Source: Streptomyces sp. Ru71 | Lineage (GTDB): Bacteria > Actinomycetota > Actinomycetes > Streptomycetales > Streptomycetaceae | Assembly: GCF_002920535.1 (NCBI RefSeq) | Contig: NZ_PQSS01000077.1 | Coordinates: 1 to 34,339 of the forward strand | Direction of reading: 5' to 3' | DNA length: 34,339 nucleotides | Part shown: positions 1-6,862 of the stretch, piece after piece | Numbering within the stretch: position 1 is the stretch's first letter | How the letters are laid out: each line of letters begins with the position of its first letter | Notes under the pieces: model-generated | What the model saw: only the letters and a program-made list of their open reading frames with translations | Database searches by the model: none | Told to the model about the DNA's origin: nothing | Made by a program: the position numbers and the translations under genes

Positions 1-36
1 CCCCAGTGGCCAACGAGCAGCCCCCGGGAGCAGAGC

Positions 37-636
37 ATGACCGACGACACCACCTTCGACCTCGGACCCCAGGTCCGGATCGTCGCCCGCCTCGCCGAGG
101 GCGTGCGCGACGAGCAGCTCGCCGACCCGACGCCGTGCCCCGAGCTGGCGGTGCGCAACCTGCTCGGGCACCTGCTGGGTCTGTCCGTCGCCTTCCGGGA
201 CGCGGCCCGCAAGGACCTCGGTCCGACCACGGACACCCCGCCGGACACCCATGTGCCGGACATCGGCCCGGACTGGCGCGCGGCACTGCCCAAGGCCCTC
301 GACGAACTCGCCGACGCCTGGCGAGACCCGGCCGCCTGGACCGGCATGACCCGCGCGGGCGGGGTCGACCTGCCGGATGGGATCGCCGCGGCCGTCGTCG
401 CCGACGAGCTGGTCATCCACGCCTGGGACCTGGCCCGCGCGACGGGTCAGCCCTATGACCCCGACCCGGTCGTGCTCCGCGTCTGCCACGACTTCCTCCG
501 GGCCGCGGCAGACGCCGGCGACCGGGGCGACGGCATCTTCGGCCCGGTCGTACCGGTCCCCGAGGACGCGCCGCTCCTGGACCGCGCGGTCGGGCTGAGC
601 GGTCGCGACCCCCGCTGGGAGCGACCCGGGAGCTGA
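37..636 (+). CDS. TIGR03086-type metal-binding protein (DinB / mycothiol-dependent maleylpyruvate isomerase-like)
   Basis: A 199-residue soluble protein that reads like the TIGR03086 family, which belongs to the DinB/MDMPI four-helix-bundle superfamily. Features seen are the N-terminal helix with TPCPELAVRNLLGHLLGL (about residues 31-48), which contains a likely metal-ligand His in LLGH, and the later LVIHAWDLARATG segment with a second conserved His. Family members bind a divalent metal and some act as thiol- (mycothiol-) dependent transferases or isomerases; the substrate here cannot be read from sequence. The ATG at 37 follows GGGAGCAGAGC, an acceptable ribosome binding site. Nothing next door suggests a pathway. 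The stop codon at 634-636 runs into three short tandem repeats. The family call is fairly secure; the function is not. Confidence 0.8.
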   Translation: MTDDTTFDLGPQVRIVARLAEGVRDEQLADPTPCPELAVRNLLGHLLGLSVAFRDAARKDLGPTTDTPPDTHVPDIGPDWRAALPKALDELADAWRDPAAWTGMTRAGGVDLPDGIAAAVVADELVIHAWDLARATGQPYDPDPVVLRVCHDFLRAAADAGDRGDGIFGPVVPVPEDAPLLDRAVGLSGRDPRWERPGS

Positions 637-697
637 CACAGAAGGCACGTCGAGGAAACGGAAGGCACGTCAAGGGACACAGAAGGCACGTCGAGGA
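636..697. repeat. Three tandem 20-21 bp repeats abutting a stop codon
   Basis: Three units sharing the core GAAGGCACGT (at 641, 661 and 682) follow the stop codon of the preceding gene. Units 1 (636-656) and 3 (677-697) are identical 21-mers; unit 2 (657-676) is a diverged 20-mer. The first unit starts on the last base of the TGA at 634-636. No coding or palindromic structure explains them. Confidence 0.85.
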
Positions 698-710
698 CGC
701 CGAATTTCCT

Positions 711-725
711 GGCCGGCCCCCGGCC
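711..725. other. Short GC-rich hairpin in the leader of the MBL-fold gene
   Basis: GGCCGG (711-716) and CCGGCC (720-725) form a perfect 6-bp stem with a 3-nt loop, 22 bases before the ATG at 747. It could be a weak terminator for the upstream gene or simply a GC-rich palindrome; there is no U tract. Confidence 0.4.
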
Positions 726-746
726 GCCGCCCCGTACGCTCGCCCC

Positions 747-1499
747 ATGTCCCTCACCCTCACCGTCCTCGGCACCGCCTCCCCGCACCCCGGCCCCGGG
801 TGTCCCTGCTCCGGGTATCTGCTGCGGGGCGGGGGCGCCGAGGTGTGGGTGGACGCCGGGTTCGGGACGTTCGCGGAGTTGCGGCGGCACACCGACCCGG
901 CGCGGCTGACCGCCGTATGGATCTCCCATCTGCACGCCGACCACAGCGCCGACCTCCTGGCCGCCGTCTACGCCCTCGCCCACGGCGGACTCACCCCGCC
1001 GGCACCCGTCCCGGTGTACGCGCCCGAGGGCTGCGCGCAGCGGCTCGCGGGGTTCCTCGGGCGGCCGGACGTGAAGTTCCTGGACGGAATCCTCGACTTC
1101 CGGCCGCTGTACGACGGGCATGTCGCCCGGCACGGCGGCCTCACCCTCGCCGCGCGGTCCGTCGTCCACGACACCGAGGCGTACGGGCTGCGCGCCGAGT
1201 GCGACGGGAGCGTGCTCGCGTACTCCGGGGACAGCGGACCCTGCGCCGCGCTCACCGAACTCGCCCGCGACGCCGGCCTGTTCCTGTGCGAGGCCGACAT
1301 CGACGCCCATCGCGAAGGCGAACAGGTCCATCTGACCCCGGAGGACGCCGGCCGCACCGCCCGCGAGGCCCGCGCGAGGCGGTTGCTCATCACCCATGTG
1401 GGGCCCACGCTGACGCGCGACGCGGCCACCGAACGCGCCGCCACCGTCTTCGGTGACGCCACGGCAGCCGCCCGGGAGGGCGACACCCACGCCGTCTGA
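747..1499 (+). CDS. MBL-fold metallo-hydrolase (RNase Z / phosphodiesterase-like)
   Basis: A 250-residue metallo-beta-lactamase-fold hydrolase. It begins MSLTLTVLGTASPHPGPG, the usual first strand and phosphate-binding loop of the RNase Z/ElaC-like subgroup. It carries the metal motif HLHADHSAD (H61, H63, D65, H66), then SGDSGPC, an acidic CEAD segment and a late LITHVGP that supplies the last His. Family members hydrolyse phosphodiesters, cyclic nucleotides or related substrates using two zinc ions; the particular substrate is not visible. No signal peptide or membrane segment is seen, so it should be cytoplasmic. The ATG at 747 is the natural start because the conserved first strand begins immediately. 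It appears to be a single-gene unit. tRNA maturase activity is possible, but the gene lacks the long RNase Z insertion, so I keep the general name. Confidence 0.85.
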   Translation: MSLTLTVLGTASPHPGPGCPCSGYLLRGGGAEVWVDAGFGTFAELRRHTDPARLTAVWISHLHADHSADLLAAVYALAHGGLTPPAPVPVYAPEGCAQRLAGFLGRPDVKFLDGILDFRPLYDGHVARHGGLTLAARSVVHDTEAYGLRAECDGSVLAYSGDSGPCAALTELARDAGLFLCEADIDAHREGEQVHLTPEDAGRTAREARARRLLITHVGPTLTRDAATERAATVFGDATAAAREGDTHAV

Positions 1500-1528
1500 G
1501 GACGGCTCAGCTTCCTTTGTCAGAAGCA

Positions 1529-1557
1529 TTGACGAAATGCATGCGCACTCCTACCTT
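1529..1557 (+). promoter_or_regulatory. Sigma-70-type promoter of the gntR-led sugar-acid operon
   Basis: TTGACG (1529-1534) and TACCTT (1552-1557) are separated by 17 bases, a good match to a housekeeping (HrdB-like) promoter. Transcription would begin near 1564, just before the tandem repeats at 1581-1622, which would let a regulator bound there block elongation or initiation. Confidence 0.65.
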
Positions 1558-1580
1558 CATCGCGTCGTACCTCGTACGTC

Positions 1581-1622
1581 ATATATGAGACGCGATACGT
1601 GAGATCCCATACGCGAGACCCC
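1581..1622 (+). promoter_or_regulatory. Three tandem 14-bp repeats, probable GntR operator
   Basis: Three head-to-tail 14-mers lie directly end to end: ATATATGAGACGCG (1581-1594), ATACGTGAGATCCC (1595-1608) and ATACGCGAGACCCC (1609-1622), sharing ATAYRYGAGAY. The first also sits in the 10-bp palindrome TCATATATGA (1579-1588). They lie between the promoter and the gntR start at 1652, where an autoregulatory operator is expected. That GntR is the ligand is an inference from position. Confidence 0.6.
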
Positions 1623-1651
1623 AGGGCCCCGCGAAGATCCGAGAGGCGCGC

Positions 1652-2320
1652 ATGACCTCTGTGCCCACGCCGATCCCCTCCCGCACGCAGTTCGTGCTGG
1701 AGGAGATCAAACGCCGCATCCTCACCGGGCAGTTGACGCCAGGACAGGCCCTGGTCGAGACCGAGCTCGCCGCACAGTTCGGGGTGTCCAAGACCCCGGT
1801 GCGCGAGGCCCTGAAGACCCTCGCCGGGACAGGTCTGGTGGTGATGAGCCAGTACAAGGGCGTCACGGTGCGCATGGTGGACGCGGACATGGCGCGCGAG
1901 GTCTACGACGTGCGGCTGCTCCTCGAACCCGAGGCGCTGAAGCGGGCCGTGCGGCGCGGCGCCTCGCTCGACGCCGCCCAGGCCGCGCTGACCCGGGCCG
2001 ACGAGGCCACCGACACCGCCGAACGCTCCCTGGCCAACCGGGAGTTCCACCGCGCGCTCTACCTGCCATGCGGAAACCCGCTGCTCGGCCGCATGCTCGA
2101 CGAGGTCCGCGACCAGGCCGCGCTGGTCTCCGCCGTCGCCTGGGCCGCCGACCCCTCCTGGGAGCGGGAGGCCGCCGAGCACCGGGAGATCCTGCGGCTC
2201 GCGCTGGCCGGCGACGCGGACGGCGCCGGCCAGGCCCTGCACGCCCACATCGCGTCGTTCGTCCGGCGCGCGTTCCCCGAGGCCGACCCCACGGCCCAGG
2301 ACCAGGAAGGTCAGGCATGA
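1652..2320 (+). CDS. GntR-family transcriptional regulator, FadR/FCD subfamily
   Basis: A 222-residue regulator. The N-terminal winged helix-turn-helix covers roughly residues 10-75, with the GntR signature ILTGQLTPGQALVETELAAQ, FGVSKTPVREAL and the wing GLVVMSQYKGVTV. The C-terminal all-helical FCD ligand domain (about 80-210) shows DVRLLLEPEA, REFHRALY, EHREIL and HIASF, where conserved Asp/His residues usually bind a metal and a carboxylate ligand. FCD regulators commonly sense sugar acids or related organic acids, which fits the two sugar-acid enzymes that follow. The ATG at 1652 is preceded by GAGAGG (1641-1646). Its stop overlaps the next start by four bases (ATGA at 2317), so the regulator is translationally coupled to its presumed targets. 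It probably represses its own operon through the repeats at 1581-1622. Confidence 0.9.
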   Translation: MTSVPTPIPSRTQFVLEEIKRRILTGQLTPGQALVETELAAQFGVSKTPVREALKTLAGTGLVVMSQYKGVTVRMVDADMAREVYDVRLLLEPEALKRAVRRGASLDAAQAALTRADEATDTAERSLANREFHRALYLPCGNPLLGRMLDEVRDQAALVSAVAWAADPSWEREAAEHREILRLALAGDADGAGQALHAHIASFVRRAFPEADPTAQDQEGQA

Positions 2321-3228
2321 GCAGCGTGGCGTTCGAGACCCAGCGGGCGGCCCTGGCCGACGTGGTGGCCATCCCGGTCACCCCGTTCGCCGAGGACGGC
2401 ACGATCGACGCCGCCGGCCACCGGTCCCTGCTGCGCCGCCTGCTCGACGGCGGCATCACCACCCTCACCCCCAACGGCAACACCGGCGAGTTCTACGCCC
2501 TCACCCCCGACGAGCGCCGTCTGATCACCGAGCTGACGATCGAGGAGGCGGGCGAGCGCGCCGTGATCCTCGTCGGCGTCGGCCACGACGTGCCCACCGC
2601 CGTCGCCTCCGCCCGGCACGCCCGCGAACTCGGCGCGCAGATGGTGATGGTGCACCAGCCCGTCCACCCCTACGTCTCGCAGTCCGGCTGGGTCGACTAC
2701 CACCGCGCCATCGCCGAGGCGGTCCCCGAGCTGGGCGTCGTGCCCTACATCCGCAACCCGCAGCTCACCGGCGCCCGCCTCGCCGAACTCGCCGACGCCT
2801 GCCCGAACGTCATCGGCGTCAAGTACGCCGTCCCGGACGCCGCCCGCTTCGCCGCGTTCGCCCGCGACGCGGGCCTGGACCGCTTCGTGTGGGTCGCCGG
2901 CCTCGCCGAGCCGTACGCGCCGTCCTACTTCTCCGCCGGCGCCACCGGCTTCACCTCCGGGCTCGTCAACGTCGCCCCGGCCGTCTCCCGCAACATGCTG
3001 GAGGCCCTGCGCGCCGGGGACTACCCGGCCGCCATGAAGGTCTGGGAGCAGATCCGCCGCTTCGAGGAGCTGCGCGCCGCCAACGGCAGCGCCAACAACG
3101 TCACCGTCGTCAAGGAGGCCCTCGCCTCCCTCGGCCTGTGCCGCCGCGACGTGCGCCCGCCGAGCCGCCCGCTGCCCGAGCAGGAGCGCGCCGAGGTCGC
3201 CGCCATCGCCGCCGGGTGGTCGATATGA
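2317..3228 (+). CDS. Dihydrodipicolinate synthase (DHDPS) family lyase/dehydratase, probably of 2-keto-3-deoxy sugar acids
   Basis: A 303-residue TIM-barrel class I aldolase-fold enzyme. Family hallmarks are TPNGNTGEF (51-59), the catalytic Tyr in VVPYIRN (Y144) and the Schiff-base Lys in VIGVKYAV (K169). Members include dihydrodipicolinate synthase, 5-keto-4-deoxyglucarate dehydratase and L-2-keto-3-deoxyarabonate dehydratase. Placement between an FCD regulator and an IlvD/Edd-type dehydratase makes lysine synthesis unlikely and favours dehydration or cleavage of a 2-keto-3-deoxy sugar acid, giving 2-oxoglutarate semialdehyde in the dehydratase variants. The ATG at 2317 overlaps the gntR stop (ATGA), and the TGA at 3226-3228 overlaps the next ATG in the same way. 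The exact substrate is inferred from context only. Confidence 0.85.
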   Translation: MSSVAFETQRAALADVVAIPVTPFAEDGTIDAAGHRSLLRRLLDGGITTLTPNGNTGEFYALTPDERRLITELTIEEAGERAVILVGVGHDVPTAVASARHARELGAQMVMVHQPVHPYVSQSGWVDYHRAIAEAVPELGVVPYIRNPQLTGARLAELADACPNVIGVKYAVPDAARFAAFARDAGLDRFVWVAGLAEPYAPSYFSAGATGFTSGLVNVAPAVSRNMLEALRAGDYPAAMKVWEQIRRFEELRAANGSANNVTVVKEALASLGLCRRDVRPPSRPLPEQERAEVAAIAAGWSI

Positions 3229-4955
3229 CCGACAGGAAGCGCCCGGAAGACCTCAGAAGCCACCAGTGGTACGGCACCGACGGCCTGCGCTCCTTCAGCC
3301 ACCGCGCCCGCACCCGCCAGCTCGGCTACCTCCCCGAGGAGCACCTCGGCAAGCCGGTCATCGCGATCCTCAACACCTGGTCCGACATCAACCCCTGCCA
3401 CGTCCATCTGCGCGACCGCGCCCAGGCCGTGAAGCGGGGCGTGTGGCAGGCCGGGGGCTTCCCGCTCGAATTCCCGGTCTCCACGCTCTCCGAGACCTTC
3501 CAGAAGCCGACCCCCATGCTCTACCGCAACCTCCTCGCCATGGAGACGGAGGAGCTGCTGCGGTCCTACCCGGTCGACGGGGCCGTGCTGATGGGCGGCT
3601 GCGACAAGTCCACGCCCGCCCTGCTGATGGGCGCCGCGTCCGCCGGACTGCCCGCCGTCTTCGTGCCCGCCGGTCCCATGCTGCCCGGTCACTGGCGCGG
3701 CGAGGTCCTCGGCTCCGGCACCGACATGTGGAAGTACTGGGACGACAAGCGGGCCGGCCTCATCGGCGACTGCGAGATGCAGGAACTGGAGAGCGGCCTG
3801 GCCCGCTCGCCCGGCCACTGCATGACCATGGGCACGGCGTCCACGCTGACCGCCGCCGCCGAGGCCCTCGGCGTCACCGTCCCGGGCGCGTCCAGCATCC
3901 CGGCCGTCGACTCCGGGCACGACCGGATGGCCGCCAAGGCCGGCATGACCGCCGTCGAGCTGGTGCACAAGGACCGGCGGATCGGGGACATCCTCACCCG
4001 GGAGGCCTTCGAGGACGCCGTCACCACCGTCCTCGGCCTCGGCGGCTCCACCAACGCCGTCATCCATCTGATCGCCATGGCGGGCCGGGCGGGCGTGAAG
4101 CTGACGCTCGACGACTTCGACCGGATCGCCCGCACGGTCCCGGTCCTCGCCAACGTCCGCCCCGGCGGACAGACGTACCTGATGGAGGACTTCCACTTCG
4201 CCGGCGGACTGCCCGGCTTCCTCTCCCGCATCCCGGACCTGCTGCACCTGGACCGGCCGACGGTCTCGCACGACACCCTGCGCGAGCAGATCGCCGGCGC
4301 TCGGGTGCACCACGACGACGTGATCCGGCTACGCGACCACCCGGTCGCGAGCGAGGGCGGGGTGGCCGTGCTGCGCGGCAACCTCTGCCCGGACGGCGCC
4401 GTCATCAAGCACATCGCCGCCGAGCCGCACCTGCTCAAGCACACCGGCCCCGCGGTCGTCTTCGACGACTACAAGGCCATGCAGCGCACCATCGACGACC
4501 CGTCGCTCGGCATCACCGCCGACCATGTGCTCGTCCTGCGCAACGCCGGGCCCAAGGGCGGCCCGGGCATGCCCGAGTACGGCATGCTGCCCATCCCGCG
4601 GTACCTGCTCCAGCAGGGCGTGCGCGACATGGTGCGGATCTCCGACGCCCGGATGAGCGGCACCAGTTACGGCACCTGCGTGCTGCACGTGGCGCCCGAG
4701 TCCTACGTCGGCGGACCGCTCGCGCTGGTGGAGACCGGTGACCTGATCACCCTCGACGTCGAGGCCCGCACCCTCCATCTCCACGTGGACGACGAGCAGC
4801 TTCAGCGCCGCCGGGCCGCCTGGACCCCGCCGCCGGCGCGGTACGAGCGCGGCTACGGCGTGCTCTACAACTCCCAGATCACCCAGGCCGACACCGGCTG
4901 CGACTTCGAGTTCCTGGCCCGGCCGGGCGAGGTGCGGGACCCGTACGCCGGCTGA
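3225..4955 (+). CDS. IlvD/Edd-family sugar-acid dehydratase (L-arabinonate dehydratase-like)
   Basis: A 576-residue cytoplasmic [2Fe-2S] dehydratase. Cluster ligands are C58 in SDINPCHVHL, C126 in MGGCDKSTP (with metal-binding K128) and C199 in PGHCMTMGTAST. LGGSTNAVIHL and the C-terminal ISDARMSGTSYGT, with the catalytic Ser, are also present. Length and motif layout follow the pentonate dehydratases such as Rhizobium L-arabinonate dehydratase more closely than IlvD or Edd; for example the N-terminal RSHQWYG and the late TGCDFEFL resemble that group. It would convert an aldonate to a 2-keto-3-deoxy acid that the preceding DHDPS-family enzyme could use. It overlaps that gene by four bases (ATGA at 3225). 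L-arabinonate is a sensible guess because arabinan side chains accompany pectin; D-xylonate, L-fuconate or galactonate cannot be excluded. Confidence 0.85.
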   Translation: MTDRKRPEDLRSHQWYGTDGLRSFSHRARTRQLGYLPEEHLGKPVIAILNTWSDINPCHVHLRDRAQAVKRGVWQAGGFPLEFPVSTLSETFQKPTPMLYRNLLAMETEELLRSYPVDGAVLMGGCDKSTPALLMGAASAGLPAVFVPAGPMLPGHWRGEVLGSGTDMWKYWDDKRAGLIGDCEMQELESGLARSPGHCMTMGTASTLTAAAEALGVTVPGASSIPAVDSGHDRMAAKAGMTAVELVHKDRRIGDILTREAFEDAVTTVLGLGGSTNAVIHLIAMAGRAGVKLTLDDFDRIARTVPVLANVRPGGQTYLMEDFHFAGGLPGFLSRIPDLLHLDRPTVSHDTLREQIAGARVHHDDVIRLRDHPVASEGGVAVLRGNLCPDGAVIKHIAAEPHLLKHTGPAVVFDDYKAMQRTIDDPSLGITADHVLVLRNAGPKGGPGMPEYGMLPIPRYLLQQGVRDMVRISDARMSGTSYGTCVLHVAPESYVGGPLALVETGDLITLDVEARTLHLHVDDEQLQRRRAAWTPPPARYERGYGVLYNSQITQADTGCDFEFLARPGEVRDPYAG

Positions 4956-4994
4956 GCCCGGCGCCCCACGCCCTAGCTCCGCCCTGCATCCCGA

Positions 4995-5006
4995 GAAAGC
5001 GCTTCC
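4995..5006 (+). promoter_or_regulatory. LacI-type operator candidate upstream of the permease operon
   Basis: GAAAGCGCTTCC contains the 8-bp palindrome AAGCGCTT (4997-5004) with the central CG typical of LacI-family operators. It lies 43 bases before the first permease ATG. A second copy of the core lies at 11727-11734, at the start of the PL1-CE8 gene. No LacI gene is in the window, so the binding protein is unknown. Confidence 0.5.
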
Positions 5007-5048
5007 CGCACGCCGTACGAGCACGACGTACCAGAACGGAGAACAGTC

Positions 5049-5981
5049 ATGGCCCAAGCCGCAGCCGTGGCGAAACCGCCCGCGCCACCGAGGCGGCGCC
5101 GTGCCTCCGCCACACCGCGCAGGCTGCCGTACCTGCTGATCGCGCCCGCCGCGCTGCTGATGCTCGGCTTCATCGCCTACCCCGTCATCAGCGTCTTCTA
5201 CTACAGCCTGCAGAACTACAACCCCACCAAGCCCTGGCGCAACGGCTTCGCGGGCTTCGACAACTTCGTCCACGCCTTCACCGACGACCCGCAGTTCTGG
5301 GACACCCTCACCTTCAGCGCCAAGTGGGTCGTCGTCGAGGTCGGACTGCAGCTGCTGCTCGGCCTCGCGCTGGCGCTGATCGTCAACCAGACCTTCGTGG
5401 GCCGGGCGCTGGGACGCGCCCTGGTGTTCTCCCCGTGGGCCGTCTCCGGCGTGCTGACCTCCGCGATCTGGGTGCTGCTGTACAACTCCCAGACCGGCAT
5501 CACCCGTTACCTGGCGGACATGGGTATCGGCTCCTACGGCACCAGCTGGCTGTCGGACACCTCCACCGTCTTCCCGGCGGCCGTGGTCGCCGACCTGTGG
5601 CGCGGCGTGCCGTTCTTCGCGATCCTCATCCTCGCCGACCTCCAGTCCGTCTCCAAGGACCTGTACGAGGCCGCCGAGGTCGACGGGGCGAGCCGGCTCA
5701 AGCAGTTCTGGCACATCACCCTGCCGCACCTGAAGGACGCCATCGTCCTGTCCACGCTGCTGCGCGCGGTGTGGGAGTTCAACAACGTCGACCTGCTGTA
5801 CACCCTGACCGGCGGCGGCCCGGCCGGCGAGACCACCACGCTGCCGCTGTACATCGCCAACACCTCCGTCGACGCCCACAACTTCGGCTACGCGTCCGCC
5901 CTGACCACGGTCGCGTTCGTGATCCTGCTCTTCTGCTCGATGGTCTATCTGCGGCTGAGCAAGTTCGGAGGCGACAAGTGA
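5049..5981 (+). CDS. CUT1 carbohydrate ABC transporter permease (MalF/UgpA-like)
   Basis: A 310-residue inner-membrane permease. A basic, Ala/Pro-rich cytosolic N-terminus (1-25) is followed by about six transmembrane helices; the first is PYLLIAPAALLMLGFIAYPVI (about 27-47). The cytoplasmic coupling loop EAAEVDGASRLKQFWHITLP is the EAA motif that contacts the ATPase. With the next gene it forms a heterodimeric channel for a sugar, presumably a pectin- or rhamnogalacturonan-derived oligosaccharide given the surrounding lyases and esterases. The start follows ACGGAGAACAGTC, a usable ribosome binding site. The solute-binding partner is probably the lipoprotein at 13741-15081. No ATPase gene is present; Streptomyces CUT1 systems usually share the MsiK ATPase. 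Confidence 0.92.
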   Translation: MAQAAAVAKPPAPPRRRRASATPRRLPYLLIAPAALLMLGFIAYPVISVFYYSLQNYNPTKPWRNGFAGFDNFVHAFTDDPQFWDTLTFSAKWVVVEVGLQLLLGLALALIVNQTFVGRALGRALVFSPWAVSGVLTSAIWVLLYNSQTGITRYLADMGIGSYGTSWLSDTSTVFPAAVVADLWRGVPFFAILILADLQSVSKDLYEAAEVDGASRLKQFWHITLPHLKDAIVLSTLLRAVWEFNNVDLLYTLTGGGPAGETTTLPLYIANTSVDAHNFGYASALTTVAFVILLFCSMVYLRLSKFGGDK

Positions 5982-6862
5982 TCACCGAGATCGCTCCGGC
6001 AACCGAGCGCGTGGTGTCCGAACCGGCCCGGTCGCGCGGGCGGCGCCGCGCCTGGGACCAGGCCCCGCGCTGGCAGATCTACCTGCCCCTGTCCGTCTAC
6101 CTGGTCTTCACGCTGGTCCCCTTCTACTGGATCCTGCTGTTCGCGCTGCGTCCCGCCGGCTCCACCTCGCTGATGCCCTGGCCGCTGACCTTCGACCACT
6201 TCGAGAAGGTGTGGACAGAACGGTCCTTCGGCACCTACTTCGGCAACAGCGTGCTGGTGGGCCTGGCCACCCTGGTGATGACCACGGTCGTCGCGCTGGC
6301 CGGCGGCTACGCCCTCGCCCGGTTCGACTTCAAGGTCAAGCGGGGCTTCATGCTCGCGCTGCTGTGCTCGCAGTTCGTGCCGGGCGCGCTGCTGCTGGTG
6401 CCGCTGTTCCAGATCTTCGCCGAGTTGAAGATGATCAACTCGCTGGGCAGCGTCATCATCGCCGAGACGGTCTTCCAGCTGCCGCTGTCGATGATCCTGA
6501 TCAGCAACTTCATCAAGAACGTGCCGTACTCGCTGGAGGAGGCCGCCTGGGTGGACGGCTGCAACCGGCTGCGGGCCTTCCGGGTCGTCGTGCTGCCGCT
6601 GCTGCGGCCGGGTCTGATCGCCGTCGGCTCCTTCGCCTTCGTGCACTCCTGGAACCACTTCCTGTTCGCCCTGATGTTCCTCAACAACCAGGACAAGCAG
6701 ACCATCCCGGTCGGCCTCAACTCCCTGATGAGCGCCGACAGCGTCGACCTCGGCGCCCTGGCCGCGGGCGGCATCATCGCCGCCGTCCCCGTGGTCATCG
6801 TGTTCGCGTTCATCCAGAAGTGGCTCATCACCGGTTTCAGTGCGGGGGCGGTCAAGGGATGA
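5978..6862 (+). CDS. CUT1 carbohydrate ABC transporter permease (MalG/UgpE-like)
   Basis: A 294-residue second permease subunit. After a short cytosolic leader rich in Arg it has about six membrane helices, beginning with IYLPLSVYLVFTLVPFYWIL. The EAA loop reads LEEAAWVDGCNRLRAFRVVVLPLL, and the C-terminal KWLITGFSAGAVKG is the conserved MalG-type tail. The start is GTG at 5978, which overlaps the TGA of the first permease (GTGA), so the two subunits are translationally coupled, as expected for a one-to-one heterodimer. Its own stop overlaps the start of a secreted pectate lyase by four bases, which ties uptake and depolymerisation into one transcript. Confidence 0.92.
   Translation: MITEIAPATERVVSEPARSRGRRRAWDQAPRWQIYLPLSVYLVFTLVPFYWILLFALRPAGSTSLMPWPLTFDHFEKVWTERSFGTYFGNSVLVGLATLVMTTVVALAGGYALARFDFKVKRGFMLALLCSQFVPGALLLVPLFQIFAELKMINSLGSVIIAETVFQLPLSMILISNFIKNVPYSLEEAAWVDGCNRLRAFRVVVLPLLRPGLIAVGSFAFVHSWNHFLFALMFLNNQDKQTIPVGLNSLMSADSVDLGALAAGGIIAAVPVVIVFAFIQKWLITGFSAGAVKG

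Noticed and set aside
2317..3228. Lysine-biosynthetic dapA
   Set aside because: Operon partners are a GntR/FCD regulator and a sugar-acid dehydratase, which favours a catabolic member of the same family.
3021..4313. A 430-codon minus-strand open frame opposite the IlvD-like gene
   Set aside because: Antisense shadow; low-complexity sequence without recognisable domains or ribosome binding site, opposite a well-supported gene.
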